64,000 nt of DNA from Sulfurimonas sp. (lineage in GTDB: Bacteria; Campylobacterota; Campylobacteria; Campylobacterales; Sulfurimonadaceae). Below the pieces are notes generated by a model, which had not been told where the DNA came from, made no database searches, and saw only the letters and a list, made by a program, of their open reading frames with translations. The stretch is from contig JAKFWK010000005.1 of assembly GCA_021732045.1 (NCBI GenBank), positions 248,001 to 312,000 on the forward strand. The letters are read 5' to 3'. Below, one piece after another: positions 26,069 to 34,311 of the stretch. Made by a program: the position numbers and the translations under genes. How positions within the stretch are numbered: the first letter of the stretch is position 1; the number at the start of each line of letters is the position of its first letter.

Positions 26069-26086
26069 TTGGAACACACATTGCTT
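26069..26086 (+). promoter_or_regulatory. Sigma-54 (RpoN) promoter of the flagellar rod genes
   Basis: TTGGAACACACATTGCTT has the invariant GG (26071-26072) and GC (26083-26084) exactly ten bases apart, as sigma-54 requires. Start would be near 26096 and the first flagellar ATG is at 26118. RpoN drives rod and hook genes in Campylobacterota. A perfect 8-bp inverted repeat (CTTTAGCT at 26084-26091, AGCTAAAG at 26103-26110) overlaps the -12 element and the expected start of the transcript. Confidence 0.75.
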
Positions 26087-26117
26087 TAGCTACAAAAAAC
26101 AGAGCTAAAGGGCACCT

Positions 26118-26939
26118 ATGCAAAGTGGATATTATAGTTCAGCGGCTGGTATGGTCACTCAATTTAATCGTCTAGACACTATTTCAAACAATCTTGCCAA
26201 TATGAACACTATTGGTTTTAAAGAAGACAATATAGTCATAGGAGATTTTTTGCGTCTTTATAAAGAAGCGAGGGATGATTTACCACTTGCAAATCAAACC
26301 AAAGAAGCAGCTCAATTTCTAAATAGATCTCTAAATAAAGCGCCACAAATAGTAGATTCATACACAGATCACTCTCTTGGCGTTATGCAAAAAAGTGACA
26401 ATCAACTAGATTTGGCTCTCTCCAAGGAAGGTCTCTTCTTTTTAGTAAAAACACCCCAGGGGATTAGACTCACACGAGATGGTGCTTTTACAGTAAATGA
26501 TGAAGGAACAATCACAACTAAGGGCGGTTTTGAGGTTTTGCCAAGTGACTATTTTACATCTAAGAAATCTATGCGAATAAATCAAGAGGATACTGCTCTT
26601 CAAATAAGTAAAAATGGCGAGATAGTCACAGCCATACCAAATAGTGCTAAGTTTGCTCAAGGAGCTAAATTTTTTATCGCCCAGCCAGACAATATGGCAC
26701 TTTTAAAAAAAGAGGGCAATAACCTATATAGATATGATGGGGAAGGTGAGCTAAAGAGTGCAGACAACAGTGGTGCTGTTCTACAGGGTTTTGTTGAGAA
26801 AAGCAATGTTAACGCAATTGGTATGATGACACAAATGATAGAGACTAACCGCCTAGTAGGGATGTATCAAAAGGCTATGAGCACACAGATGGATGATATG
26901 AACAACGACGCTATAAATAAAATTGCCAAAAAAGGATAA
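26118..26939 (+). CDS. flgF: Flagellar basal-body rod protein FlgF-type (FlgG2)
   Basis: The 273-residue protein is a proximal/distal rod component of the flagellum. The N-terminal rod signature reads SGYYSSAAGMVTQFNRLDTISNNLANMNTIGFKED, with VIGDFLRLY after it, and the C-terminal signature is VLQGFVEKSNVNAIGMMTQMIETNRLVGMYQKAM. It resembles FlgG but is more diverged than its neighbour, and in Campylobacterota this partner is annotated FlgF or FlgG2. It lies three bases before flgG and shares its sigma-54 promoter. Confidence 0.88.
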   Translation: MQSGYYSSAAGMVTQFNRLDTISNNLANMNTIGFKEDNIVIGDFLRLYKEARDDLPLANQTKEAAQFLNRSLNKAPQIVDSYTDHSLGVMQKSDNQLDLALSKEGLFFLVKTPQGIRLTRDGAFTVNDEGTITTKGGFEVLPSDYFTSKKSMRINQEDTALQISKNGEIVTAIPNSAKFAQGAKFFIAQPDNMALLKKEGNNLYRYDGEGELKSADNSGAVLQGFVEKSNVNAIGMMTQMIETNRLVGMYQKAMSTQMDDMNNDAINKIAKKG

Positions 26940-26942
26940 TCT

Positions 26943-27731
26943 ATGATGCAATCACTCTACACTGCTTCTACCGGGATGATAGGAATGCAGACACAAATAA
27001 ACACGACTGCAAATAATATTGCCAATGTCAACACGATAGGTTTTAAGAAGTCTCGTGCAGAGTTTGCTGACCTTATGTACAAAGTAATGGAGTATGCTGG
27101 AACTTCAACAAGTGATGCCACCAAAAGTCCTACTGGTATAGAGGTTGGTCTTGGTTCCAGACCTACAGCTATCAATAAAATATTTGCAGAAGGTAGCTTA
27201 AAGCAGACAGATAATCAACTAGATATTGCAGTTACCGGCAGAGGTTTTTTCAAACTTGAGCTTCCAACTGGCGTTGAGACATACTCAAGAAACGGTGCTT
27301 TTAAAGTTGATCAAAATGGAACACTAGTAAATAGTGATGGATATAAACTTCTTCCTGAAGTTGTTATACCGCCAGATGCAACAAGTATAACAATTGGTAC
27401 AGATGGCACAGTTACTGTTGTTCAGCCAGGACAAGCTCAAGCAGCTCAAGTTGGACAAATTACGCTAGTTAACTTTATAAATCCTGCCGGACTTCACTCT
27501 ATGGGAGATAATTTGTATGTTGAGACAGATAGTTCTGGTCAACCGTTAGAAGGAACTCCAGGTTTAGACGGCTTAGGCAATTTAAGACAAGGTTTTGTTG
27601 AGCTTAGCAATGTTGAACTTGTTGTTGAGCTAACTGATTTGATAACGGGACAACGAGCCTATGATTCAAACTCAAAAGTTATCACAACCAGTGATGAAAT
27701 GCTACAAACTACAAACAATCTAAAAAGATAA
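26943..27731 (+). CDS. flgG: Flagellar distal rod protein FlgG
   Basis: This 262-residue protein has a canonical FlgG sequence: LYTASTGMIGMQTQINTTANNIANVNTIGFKKSRAEF at the N-terminus, LDIAVTGRGFFKLELP in the core and GFVELSNVELVVELTDLITGQRAYDSNSKVI at the C-terminus. The length equals E. coli FlgG (260). It is exported by the flagellar type III system without a cleaved signal. It is second in the two-gene operon. Confidence 0.96.
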   Translation: MMQSLYTASTGMIGMQTQINTTANNIANVNTIGFKKSRAEFADLMYKVMEYAGTSTSDATKSPTGIEVGLGSRPTAINKIFAEGSLKQTDNQLDIAVTGRGFFKLELPTGVETYSRNGAFKVDQNGTLVNSDGYKLLPEVVIPPDATSITIGTDGTVTVVQPGQAQAAQVGQITLVNFINPAGLHSMGDNLYVETDSSGQPLEGTPGLDGLGNLRQGFVELSNVELVVELTDLITGQRAYDSNSKVITTSDEMLQTTNNLKR

Positions 27732-27742
27732 AAATCTCCTAA

Positions 27743-27776
27743 AAACAGCTTAATACTATTAAATATCAAGCTGTTT
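27743..27776 (+). terminator. Hairpin after flgG
   Basis: AAACAGCTT and AAGCTGTTT form a perfect 9-bp stem around a 16-base loop, 12 bases after the flgG stop. A T run (CTGTTTTTTTAT) follows 10 bases later. A TACAAT box at 27826-27831 (TAGCTACAAT) is the likely leuD -10. Confidence 0.5.
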
Positions 27777-27867
27777 ATCCCCAACTGTTTTTTTATGTTT
27801 TATTAAAATAAAATTTCATTTTAGCTACAATCGCAAACTTAATTAAATAAATACTTAGGATTTTTAT

Positions 27868-28371
27868 ATGCAAAAAGCAAATATTGACGGGAAAGTTTGG
27901 ACTTTTGGAAAAGATATTGATACAGATTTAATTATAGCAGCACGCTATTTAAATACATCAGTACCAGAGGAGTTAGCTAAACATGTGATGGAAGATGCTG
28001 ATCCAGAATTTGTAGCTAAAATGAACAGAGGCGATGTTATAGTTGCTGGTGAGAATTTTGGTTGCGGAAGCTCTCGTGAACACGCGCCAATCGCACTAAA
28101 AGCTGCTGGAGTCGCTGCTGTGATTGCTCCAACTTTTGCAAGAATATTTTATCGCAATGCATTCAATATGGGGCTTCCTATATTTGAACTAAAAGAGAGT
28201 GACGAGATAAAAGAGGGCGATGAGATAACTGTTGATATGAATAATGGAACAATCACAAACAAAACAGCAGGTAAAACTTACAACTTTATTCCTATTCCAG
28301 CATTTATGCAAGAGCTGATTGACGCCGGTGGATTGATGAATTTTGCTCAAAATGAGATTAAAGGTAAATAA
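27868..28371 (+). CDS. leuD: 3-isopropylmalate dehydratase small subunit
   Basis: LeuD with LeuC isomerises isopropylmalate in leucine synthesis. The 167-residue swivel domain shows [38 protein letters not shown] and [15 protein letters not shown]. This is the short archaeal/Campylobacterota-type LeuD. The large subunit leuC is not in the window. Its stop overlaps the leuB start by one base (TAATG). Confidence 0.95.
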   Translation: MQKANIDGKVWTFGKDIDTDLIIAARYLNTSVPEELAKHVMEDADPEFVAKMNRGDVIVAGENFGCGSSREHAPIALKAAGVAAVIAPTFARIFYRNAFNMGLPIFELKESDEIKEGDEITVDMNNGTITNKTAGKTYNFIPIPAFMQELIDAGGLMNFAQNEIKGK

Positions 28372-29438
28372 TGAAAACATACAAAATTGCACTAATTAAA
28401 GGTGATGGAATCGGTCCTGAGATTATAGATGAAGCGGTTAAGGTTTTAGACTTCCTTTCATCTTGTTTTGATTTTAATTTTGAGTACAAAGAGGCTTTGA
28501 TGGGAGGTTGTGCTTACGAAGCAACTGGCGATCCTCTGCCTCAAGAGACTATTGATATCTCACTTGAGAGCGACGCTGTTTTATTTGGCGCAATCGGTGG
28601 ATTTAAATGGGACAACCTTCCTCGTGAAAAAAGACCAGAGAGCGGACTACTGAGATTTAGAAAAGAGCTTGGCGTTTATGCAAACCTTCGTCCAGCAATA
28701 GTTTATGATGAACTAGTAAATGCTTCATCTCTTAAGCCGTCTATTGTTCAAGGTGTCGATTTGATGGTTGTTCGTGAACTTATTGGTGGAATCTATTTTG
28801 GTGAGCCAAAAGGGCGAGATGAAAACAGAGGCTGGAACACCATGGTTTACACGCGTGATGAGATAGTAAGAATAGCTCATCACGCGTTTAAAATAGCTAT
28901 GACAAGAACTAAAAAAGTGTGCTCAATCGATAAAGCAAATGTACTTGATGTTTCTCAACTTTGGAGAGATGTTGTTACTGAAGTAGCAAAAGAGTACCCA
29001 GAAATCGAGCTTTCTCACATGTATGTTGATAACGCAGCTATGCAGCTTATCCGTGATCCAAAACAGTTTGATGTAATGCTCACAGGGAATATTTTTGGTG
29101 ATATTTTAAGTGATGAGGCAAGTATGCTCTCTGGCTCTATCGGACTTCTTCCATCTGCTTCAGTTGGTGCTAAAATAGGAGTTTATGAGCCAATTCATGG
29201 TTCGGCTCCAGACATAGCTGGTCAGGGCATAGCAAATCCAATCGCTACAATCTCTTCTGCGTCAATGATGCTTAGATATGCGTTTGGCGAAAATGCGGCG
29301 GCAGATAAGATAGATAACGCTATAAAGTTGGTTTTAAAAGAGGGTTACAGAACAAAAGATTTAGCACAGTTTGATGCTAAAGTAGTCTGCTCAACAAGCG
29401 AAATGGGCACCATTATTGCCAACTATGTAGCAAAATGA
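28371..29438 (+). CDS. leuB: 3-isopropylmalate dehydrogenase
   Basis: LeuB oxidises isopropylmalate with NAD in leucine synthesis. The 355-residue protein shows [20 protein letters not shown], the substrate loop [33 protein letters not shown], and the NAD-binding [20 protein letters not shown]. The length is usual. It overlaps leuD and the following gene. Confidence 0.97.
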   Translation: MKTYKIALIKGDGIGPEIIDEAVKVLDFLSSCFDFNFEYKEALMGGCAYEATGDPLPQETIDISLESDAVLFGAIGGFKWDNLPREKRPESGLLRFRKELGVYANLRPAIVYDELVNASSLKPSIVQGVDLMVVRELIGGIYFGEPKGRDENRGWNTMVYTRDEIVRIAHHAFKIAMTRTKKVCSIDKANVLDVSQLWRDVVTEVAKEYPEIELSHMYVDNAAMQLIRDPKQFDVMLTGNIFGDILSDEASMLSGSIGLLPSASVGAKIGVYEPIHGSAPDIAGQGIANPIATISSASMMLRYAFGENAAADKIDNAIKLVLKEGYRTKDLAQFDAKVVCSTSEMGTIIANYVAK

Positions 29439-29683
29439 AAACATTAACTCTAGCAAATATCTATGAGCTTCAAGGATTAAAAGATGATGCTCTTGAAATT
29501 TACAAAGAGATTTTAAAAAAAGACCCAGCAAACAGCGATGCAAAAATTGCTATCAGAAGACTCTCTGGAATGAGAAAAAAGTTTCTAAATGTAAATGCAG
29601 AGATGAAAAATTTCTTCCTAAGGATGGAAGAAGAGATTGAGTTTTATGAATTTGAAAGGTGGTTGTTAAAATCATGGAATTAA
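29435..29683 (+). CDS. Small TPR-like protein (Cj0787 type)
   Basis: The 82-residue protein opens with a single TPR-like helix pair, [31 protein letters not shown], followed by [19 protein letters not shown] and an acidic tail. The start overlaps leuB by four bases and the stop overlaps the next gene. From memory, C. jejuni has a similar gene before ciaD (Cj0787, Cj0788), so the pair may be a conserved unit. Function is unknown. Confidence 0.75.
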   Translation: MKTLTLANIYELQGLKDDALEIYKEILKKDPANSDAKIAIRRLSGMRKKFLNVNAEMKNFFLRMEEEIEFYEFERWLLKSWN

Positions 29684-30060
29684 AAGATGTAATACTGTCA
29701 ACTTTAGCAGAGATGGAAGAGATAGGGGTTGAGAAAAATAGTTTAATACAAACGCATGAATTTAAACAAAAAATAAACTATGAGCAAAACACAAGGGAAG
29801 AGTATATATCTGAGCGTGAGCAAAAATATGAGCCTTTAGTGGAGGCTCAACCTGAAATACAACGAGAGCAAAACAGTAATAATGAACTATTTTTCTTAGA
29901 ATCAATAAGAGAGAGAATGCTTGTCCTTTTTGAGGGGTTTCAAGCACCAAACAACACAAATATAGAAGCAAAAGTAGATATGACGCTTAATTTTTTAGAG
30001 TATGTTTTAGTCTCTATCGATTCTAGAGTTAGCGAGATTGAAAAAGGATCTAAGAAATGA
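29674..30060 (+). CDS. CiaD-like protein
   Basis: The ATG at 29674 ([18 protein letters not shown]) is preferred over a GTG five codons upstream. The 128-residue product has a charged, disordered middle and the C-terminal block FLESIRERMLVLFEGFQAPNN, then MTLNFLEYVLVSIDSRVSEIE, which resembles the end of Campylobacter CiaD (as I recall, FLENMRERILVLFEGL and FLEFLLANIEDKL). CiaD is a secreted effector in C. jejuni. Here the gene lies between the TPR-like gene and purU, close to the C. jejuni order. An effector role should not be assumed. Confidence 0.65.
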   Translation: MELKDVILSTLAEMEEIGVEKNSLIQTHEFKQKINYEQNTREEYISEREQKYEPLVEAQPEIQREQNSNNELFFLESIRERMLVLFEGFQAPNNTNIEAKVDMTLNFLEYVLVSIDSRVSEIEKGSKK

Positions 30061-30893
30061 GTCAATACAGAGTTTTGATAGATGCTGATGATGAAAAAGG
30101 GTTGGTTTATAAAGTTTCTACAGTTTTTTACAATAATGATCTGAATATATTGTCAAATAGTGAGTTTGTCGATAAAGATAATAATAAATTTTTTATGAGA
30201 AGCGTTGTTGATGGTGAGATAGCACTAGATAAACTAAAACAGCTTATTGTAGAAATATTACCGAGCAATGCAAATGTTAAAGTTATAGAACCAAAGAAGA
30301 AAAATATAATAATTATGGTTACAAAAGAGATGCACGCTCTAGGCGATATTCTTATCCGTCATGAAGCAGATGAGTTAGAAGCTAACATCTTGGCTGTTGT
30401 ATCTAATTATGATGAGCTAGAATCTCTTGTTGGTAAATTCGGAATCCCTTTTATCACTATCTCACACATTGATTTAAGCAGAGACGAGCACGAAAGTAAA
30501 GTTTTAGAGTGTTTAGCCCAGTTTAAAGATGTTGATTATATTGTTTTAGCAAAATATATGAGAATTCTAACACCAAAATTTGTAGAAGTGTATGAGAATA
30601 AAATTATCAATATTCACCACTCATTTTTACCTGCATTTATAGGCTCGAATCCATATAAGCAGGCTTATGATAGAGGCGTGAAGATTATCGGAGCAACATC
30701 ACATTTTGTAAACAACAACCTTGATGAAGGTCCAATTATTGCGCAAGAAGTTATCCGAGTAGATCACGCTTACAGCTGGAGAGATATGCAACGCTCTGGC
30801 AAAGATGCAGAAAAAGTAGTTTTATCTCACGCCATCAAGTTAGCGCTTGAAGATAGAATCTTTGTTTTTGCAAACAAAACAGTAATCTTTTAG
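30057..30893 (+). CDS. purU: Formyltetrahydrofolate deformylase
   Basis: PurU hydrolyses 10-formyl-tetrahydrofolate to formate, balancing the one-carbon pool. The 278-residue protein has an N-terminal ACT domain (residues about 1-80) and a formyltransferase-fold catalytic domain with AKYMRILTPKFVEVYENKIINIHHSFLPAFIGSNPY and GATSHFVNNNLDEGPIIAQE, including the catalytic Asn/His/Asp set. It overlaps the CiaD-like gene by four bases. Confidence 0.94.
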   Translation: MSQYRVLIDADDEKGLVYKVSTVFYNNDLNILSNSEFVDKDNNKFFMRSVVDGEIALDKLKQLIVEILPSNANVKVIEPKKKNIIIMVTKEMHALGDILIRHEADELEANILAVVSNYDELESLVGKFGIPFITISHIDLSRDEHESKVLECLAQFKDVDYIVLAKYMRILTPKFVEVYENKIINIHHSFLPAFIGSNPYKQAYDRGVKIIGATSHFVNNNLDEGPIIAQEVIRVDHAYSWRDMQRSGKDAEKVVLSHAIKLALEDRIFVFANKTVIF

Positions 30894-30903
30894 GGTAACT
30901 TTT

Positions 30904-31374
30904 TTGTTTAATATAGTTTTAGTCAATCCTCAAATACCAAACAATACAGGTGCAATAGGGCGCTTGTGCGTAAATGCTGGTGCAACGCTACATATCATAA
31001 AGCCGATTGCATTTGATATTGATGAAAAAGCCGTAAGAAGAGCAGGACTTGACTACTGGCACAAGTTGGATCTAAAAGTTTGGGAAAATATAGATGAGTT
31101 TTTTGCTAACAATGAGATAGAAGATAATGCACATTTTGCGACTACAAAAACAGATAAACCTTACTTTCAAGCAAGTTTTAAAAAAGGTGATTTTATATTT
31201 TTTGGAAGCGAAACAGCAGGTATTGCGGAAGAGATTTTAAATACATACAAAGAACAAAACATAACAATACCCATGACAAAAGATGGCAGAAGTTTAAATC
31301 TAGCAATCAGCGCTGGCGTGGTACTTTATGAAGCTATAAGACAAAACTACAATCAGTTCATGGATATAGAGTGA
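30904..31374 (+). CDS. trmL: tRNA (cytidine/uridine-2'-O)-methyltransferase TrmL
   Basis: TrmL is a SPOUT-class enzyme that methylates the wobble base of leucine tRNAs. The 156-residue protein shows FNIVLVNPQIPNNTGAIGRLC, AGLDYWHKLDLKVW, FFGSETAGIAEEIL and the knot sequence MTKDGRSLNLAISAGVVLYEA. The length is standard. The start is TTG; no ATG is available near the family N-terminus. Confidence 0.93.
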   Translation: MFNIVLVNPQIPNNTGAIGRLCVNAGATLHIIKPIAFDIDEKAVRRAGLDYWHKLDLKVWENIDEFFANNEIEDNAHFATTKTDKPYFQASFKKGDFIFFGSETAGIAEEILNTYKEQNITIPMTKDGRSLNLAISAGVVLYEAIRQNYNQFMDIE

Positions 31375-31520
31375 GCACAATAATCAACATAGTCGTAATC
31401 TCTCTTTTTATTCTGTTTATGATTTTTATTTTTGGCGGCTATCACAAAAATAAATCATCTAAAAGAGAAGAGTTAAGGGAGCTAGAAGAGATGCAAAGCA
31501 GTGAGAATCTTAAAAAATAA
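31371..31520 (+). CDS. Small single-pass membrane protein
   Basis: A 49-codon frame starts with GTG overlapping the trmL stop (GTGA) and ends at a TAA two bases before the convergent ybeY stop. It encodes a hydrophobic helix (INIVVISLFILFMIFIFGGY) followed by a basic and acidic tail (HKNKSSKREELRELEEMQ). The overlap and the sensible topology support a real gene, but I do not recognise the family. Confidence 0.55.
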   Translation: MSTIINIVVISLFILFMIFIFGGYHKNKSSKREELRELEEMQSSENLKK

Positions 31521-31522
31521 AT

Positions 31523-31942
31523 CTACTCTTGCGTTCTAACAATTAAACTCTTAGGAAGATTAAACTTCTCTATAAGCCTAGCTTCTTCGTCTCTCATCTC
31601 TCCGCTATCAACCTCATGATCAAAACCAAGTAGATGCAGTAGTCCATGTATAAAAAGAAGCCCGCACTCATCGTTTATGCTATGACCAAACTCTTTTGCT
31701 TTATCTTCTATATGGTTTGCTGAAATTACGATACTTCCAAGTGGAGCAAGCGGCATCTCCTCAAATGGAAAACTAAGCACATCAGTATCTTTGTCAATGC
31801 CTCTAAACTCTCTATTTATCTCTCTTATCTCTTTGTTATCTGTGATGATAAGCTCTATCTCTTTTTTTGTTAGAGAGAGTGCGATATTTTCTAAAATATC
31901 TATATCTATTTTAAGTAAAGTTCTGTTATCAAATTCAATCAT
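31523..31942 (-). CDS. ybeY: Endoribonuclease YbeY
   Basis: YbeY is a zinc RNase in rRNA maturation and ribosome quality control. The 139-residue protein shows NREFRGIDKDTDVLSFPFEE and the zinc motif HGLLHLLGFDHE (H-x3-H-x5-H). It converges with trmL and the small membrane gene, and diverges from queC with a 38-base spacer. Confidence 0.95.
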   Translation of the reverse strand: MIEFDNRTLLKIDIDILENIALSLTKKEIELIITDNKEIREINREFRGIDKDTDVLSFPFEEMPLAPLGSIVISANHIEDKAKEFGHSINDECGLLFIHGLLHLLGFDHEVDSGEMRDEEARLIEKFNLPKSLIVRTQE

Positions 31943-31980
31943 AAACGCGATTATATCAGATATTATGCTAAAATATTTTT

Positions 31981-32655
31981 ATGATTTTAACAAATAAAAA
32001 AGCCGTCTGCGTTATGAGTGGTGGCATGGATTCAACACTTTCTGCATACATGATGAAACATGATGGGTATGAAATTATTGCCCTGCATTTCAACTACAGC
32101 CAAAGAACTCAGTCGAAAGAGCTTGCCTGCTTCAACAGTATCTGCAACGAATTAAATGTTACCAATAAGTATGTACTTGATTTGGATTTTTTTGCTCAGA
32201 TTGGTGCATCTGCATTAACTGATAAAAACATAGAAGTACCAACTGGTGGTATAGAGCACGGTATTCCAGTAACTTATGTGCCTTTTAGAAATGGAATATT
32301 TTTAAGTATGGCAGCTGCAATTGCAGAGAAAGAGGGTGCTGAAGCTATATGTATCGGTGTTGTAGAAGAGGATAGTAGTGGCTATCCTGATTGTAGAGAA
32401 ACTTATATAAAAAGTATGCAGGAGAGCATAAATCTTGGAACAAAAGATGAAACAAAAATAGAGATAAAGATGCCGTTGGTTCATCTTAGTAAATCCCAAA
32501 TAGTTCAAAAATCTCTGGAATTAAATGTTGCATTAGGTTTGACTTGGAGTTGCTATAAAAATGAAGATGAGGCCTGTGGCGTTTGTGATAGTTGCAGGCT
32601 AAGATTAAATGGTTTTAAGTTAACAGGAGTAAAAGATCCAATTAGCTACAAATAG
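31981..32655 (+). CDS. queC: 7-cyano-7-deazaguanine synthase QueC
   Basis: QueC makes preQ0 for queuosine in tRNA. The 224-residue protein shows the ATP-pyrophosphatase P-loop [35 protein letters not shown], and the zinc-binding C-terminal [21 protein letters not shown]. The length is standard. The last codons overlap the 5' end of the YgjP-like gene and appear to hold its ribosome site. Confidence 0.96.
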   Translation: MILTNKKAVCVMSGGMDSTLSAYMMKHDGYEIIALHFNYSQRTQSKELACFNSICNELNVTNKYVLDLDFFAQIGASALTDKNIEVPTGGIEHGIPVTYVPFRNGIFLSMAAAIAEKEGAEAICIGVVEEDSSGYPDCRETYIKSMQESINLGTKDETKIEIKMPLVHLSKSQIVQKSLELNVALGLTWSCYKNEDEACGVCDSCRLRLNGFKLTGVKDPISYK

Positions 32656-33304
32656 AATACACTTCAAAGATTTACAAATCCAGCATATCTGTAAACCAAG
32701 ACTAAAAAACAGCTATATAAGTGTTAAAAAAAGTGGCGAAATTACACTTAAAACCCCAAAAGTATCAAGCATATTTATCCAAGATTTGCTTACAAAAAAA
32801 GAGTTATGGATAAGGGAGCGACTATTTGCGTTAGAGCAAAATCAGCCAATAAAAGTAAATTTAGAGGATGAAGTTTTACTTTTTTATGAAATCATCAGTA
32901 TTGATATGGATGAAGCTAGAGTCTTAAGAGAGTATCTTGAAAAAATCAAAGTTCAAAATGAAAAAAATATTTTAATCTGTTATGATAAATTTTATATGTC
33001 TTATGCGAAAGAGTACTTACCATCAAGAGTTGATTATTTTGCAAAGCTTATGAACCTAAGTTATAGCGAGTTAAAGTTTAGAAAAATGAAGGGCAGGTGG
33101 GGAAGTTGTAGCTCAAAAGGAGTAATTACTCTCAATACTCAACTGATTAAAATTGATAAAAAAATAATCGATTTTATAGTTGTTCACGAGCTCTCACATC
33201 TAGTACATATGAACCATTCAAAAATGTTTCATGGTTTAGTTAAACAGTATATTCCAGATGCAAAAGCATTAAATAGGGCTTTAAAAGAAACTAATATTAT
33301 GTGA
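32636..33304 (+). CDS. YgjP-like zinc metallopeptidase (M48-related, DUF45), apparent AUC start
   Basis: The catalytic half shows [22 protein letters not shown] and [18 protein letters not shown] (HExxH plus a third His). The first ATG/GTG/TTG in frame is a TTG at 32786, but the 50 codons before it are open and encode the domain's expected N-terminal half ([19 protein letters not shown], then the run into [10 protein letters not shown]). No ATG, GTG or TTG exists there. The frame opens after a TAA at 32630-32632. An AGGAG at 32625-32629 lies six bases before an ATC at 32636, so an AUC start is proposed. The conservative start is 32786 (172 residues). Substrate is unknown. Confidence 0.8.
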   Translation: MQLATNRIHFKDLQIQHICKPRLKNSYISVKKSGEITLKTPKVSSIFIQDLLTKKELWIRERLFALEQNQPIKVNLEDEVLLFYEIISIDMDEARVLREYLEKIKVQNEKNILICYDKFYMSYAKEYLPSRVDYFAKLMNLSYSELKFRKMKGRWGSCSSKGVITLNTQLIKIDKKIIDFIVVHELSHLVHMNHSKMFHGLVKQYIPDAKALNRALKETNIM

Positions 33305-33315
33305 TGCCATAAAAC

Positions 33316-34311
33316 TTAAAACTCAAACAATAGTTGCTGTTTACTTGTTGTTGGTCTATTTAACAGTGATTTATCAACGCCTACAATAAGAGCAAAATGA
33401 AAAATAGAACTCTTAAGTATCTCTATTATCTCTCTCTCGTCTTTGTAATAAAAAATATTTTCATCATTTTCACACTCTATATTTTTTGGAATTATATATA
33501 TTATTTTTGCCCAGTTTGCATTTTTTTGAAGAAATTTAATTTCTGAGTGAATTAGTTGGCTATTTTTTTCAAAAATCAACACTTTATCGCTTGTTCCAAA
33601 CTCTTTTGGTTCAAAATTTCTGTTAGTAAATACCGCCATAAAGTGCTCAATCGGTACAAATTTTTTAACCCTATACTCTATTTTAAGAATTTCTAGTGTA
33701 TTTAAAAGCTCTTCGAGGTATGGTATAAAAAAAGGCGACAGTAGTTGTCTTTCGTAAAAAATATTTTTAAATATAAAAGATGTTTCAAAAAGTGTTTGCT
33801 CCATAATTTCAATAGGCTCAACTATTGTTTGTGGTAGTTCTTTTATGGAGACAAATATATCTTTATTTGTTAGGGTAGGGCAAAACAGTACAGTAGCTCT
33901 ATCTTCAATGTTCCAGAGTTCTTTAAATATGACTCTAACATTACCAGACAGAGCAAGAAAGTTTGTTTGGGTTATGATTTGCAAAGAGAGCTTCAGTATA
34001 ATTTCATTACACTCGTAAACAGTAACTTCTTTTTCAATCATCTTAAATCTGATTAACAGATTTAATGCAACATCGAGATTATCTACTTTTACCCAAGCAA
34101 TTTCACTATCACTTACTTTAGCAGAAGTGTCAAAAACTACACCATACGCACCATTTAAAACAGCTAGCTCAATCTCGCCACTGTCATAAGCAAAGAAAAG
34201 ATCTCCTCTTTTTACTTTTGAAGCTTCAAAGATTATGTTCTCAAAACTGTTTATACATGGTTCGTTTATAAGTGTAGCATTTGTGAGTGCTAGAAAATTT
34301 TCAAGTCTCAT
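33316..34311 (-). CDS. Mur-ligase-like protein lacking the ATP-binding P-loop
   Basis: The 331-residue protein has a MurE/MurF-like N-terminal domain: FEASKVKRGDLFFAYDSGE, then LAVLNGAYGVVFDT (residues about 27-62), matching the DSR...GDLFVAL and GA..VV pattern of Mur ligases. Where the family has GxxGKTTTKE, this one has FLALSGNVRVIFKELW near residue 118, with no GKT. The middle and C-terminal domains are otherwise unrecognisable. It should not ligate amino acids. It overlaps metG by four bases (ATGA) at the end of the mobB-fbp-metG operon. The family is inferred by pattern. Confidence 0.6.
   Translation of the reverse strand: MRLENFLALTNATLINEPCINSFENIIFEASKVKRGDLFFAYDSGEIELAVLNGAYGVVFDTSAKVSDSEIAWVKVDNLDVALNLLIRFKMIEKEVTVYECNEIILKLSLQIITQTNFLALSGNVRVIFKELWNIEDRATVLFCPTLTNKDIFVSIKELPQTIVEPIEIMEQTLFETSFIFKNIFYERQLLSPFFIPYLEELLNTLEILKIEYRVKKFVPIEHFMAVFTNRNFEPKEFGTSDKVLIFEKNSQLIHSEIKFLQKNANWAKIIYIIPKNIECENDENIFYYKDEREIIEILKSSIFHFALIVGVDKSLLNRPTTSKQQLLFEF

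Noticed and set aside
29762..29971. Minus-strand frame across the CiaD-like gene
   Set aside because: It has no ribosome site and an unlikely composition; the plus-strand frame is supported by coupling and similarity.
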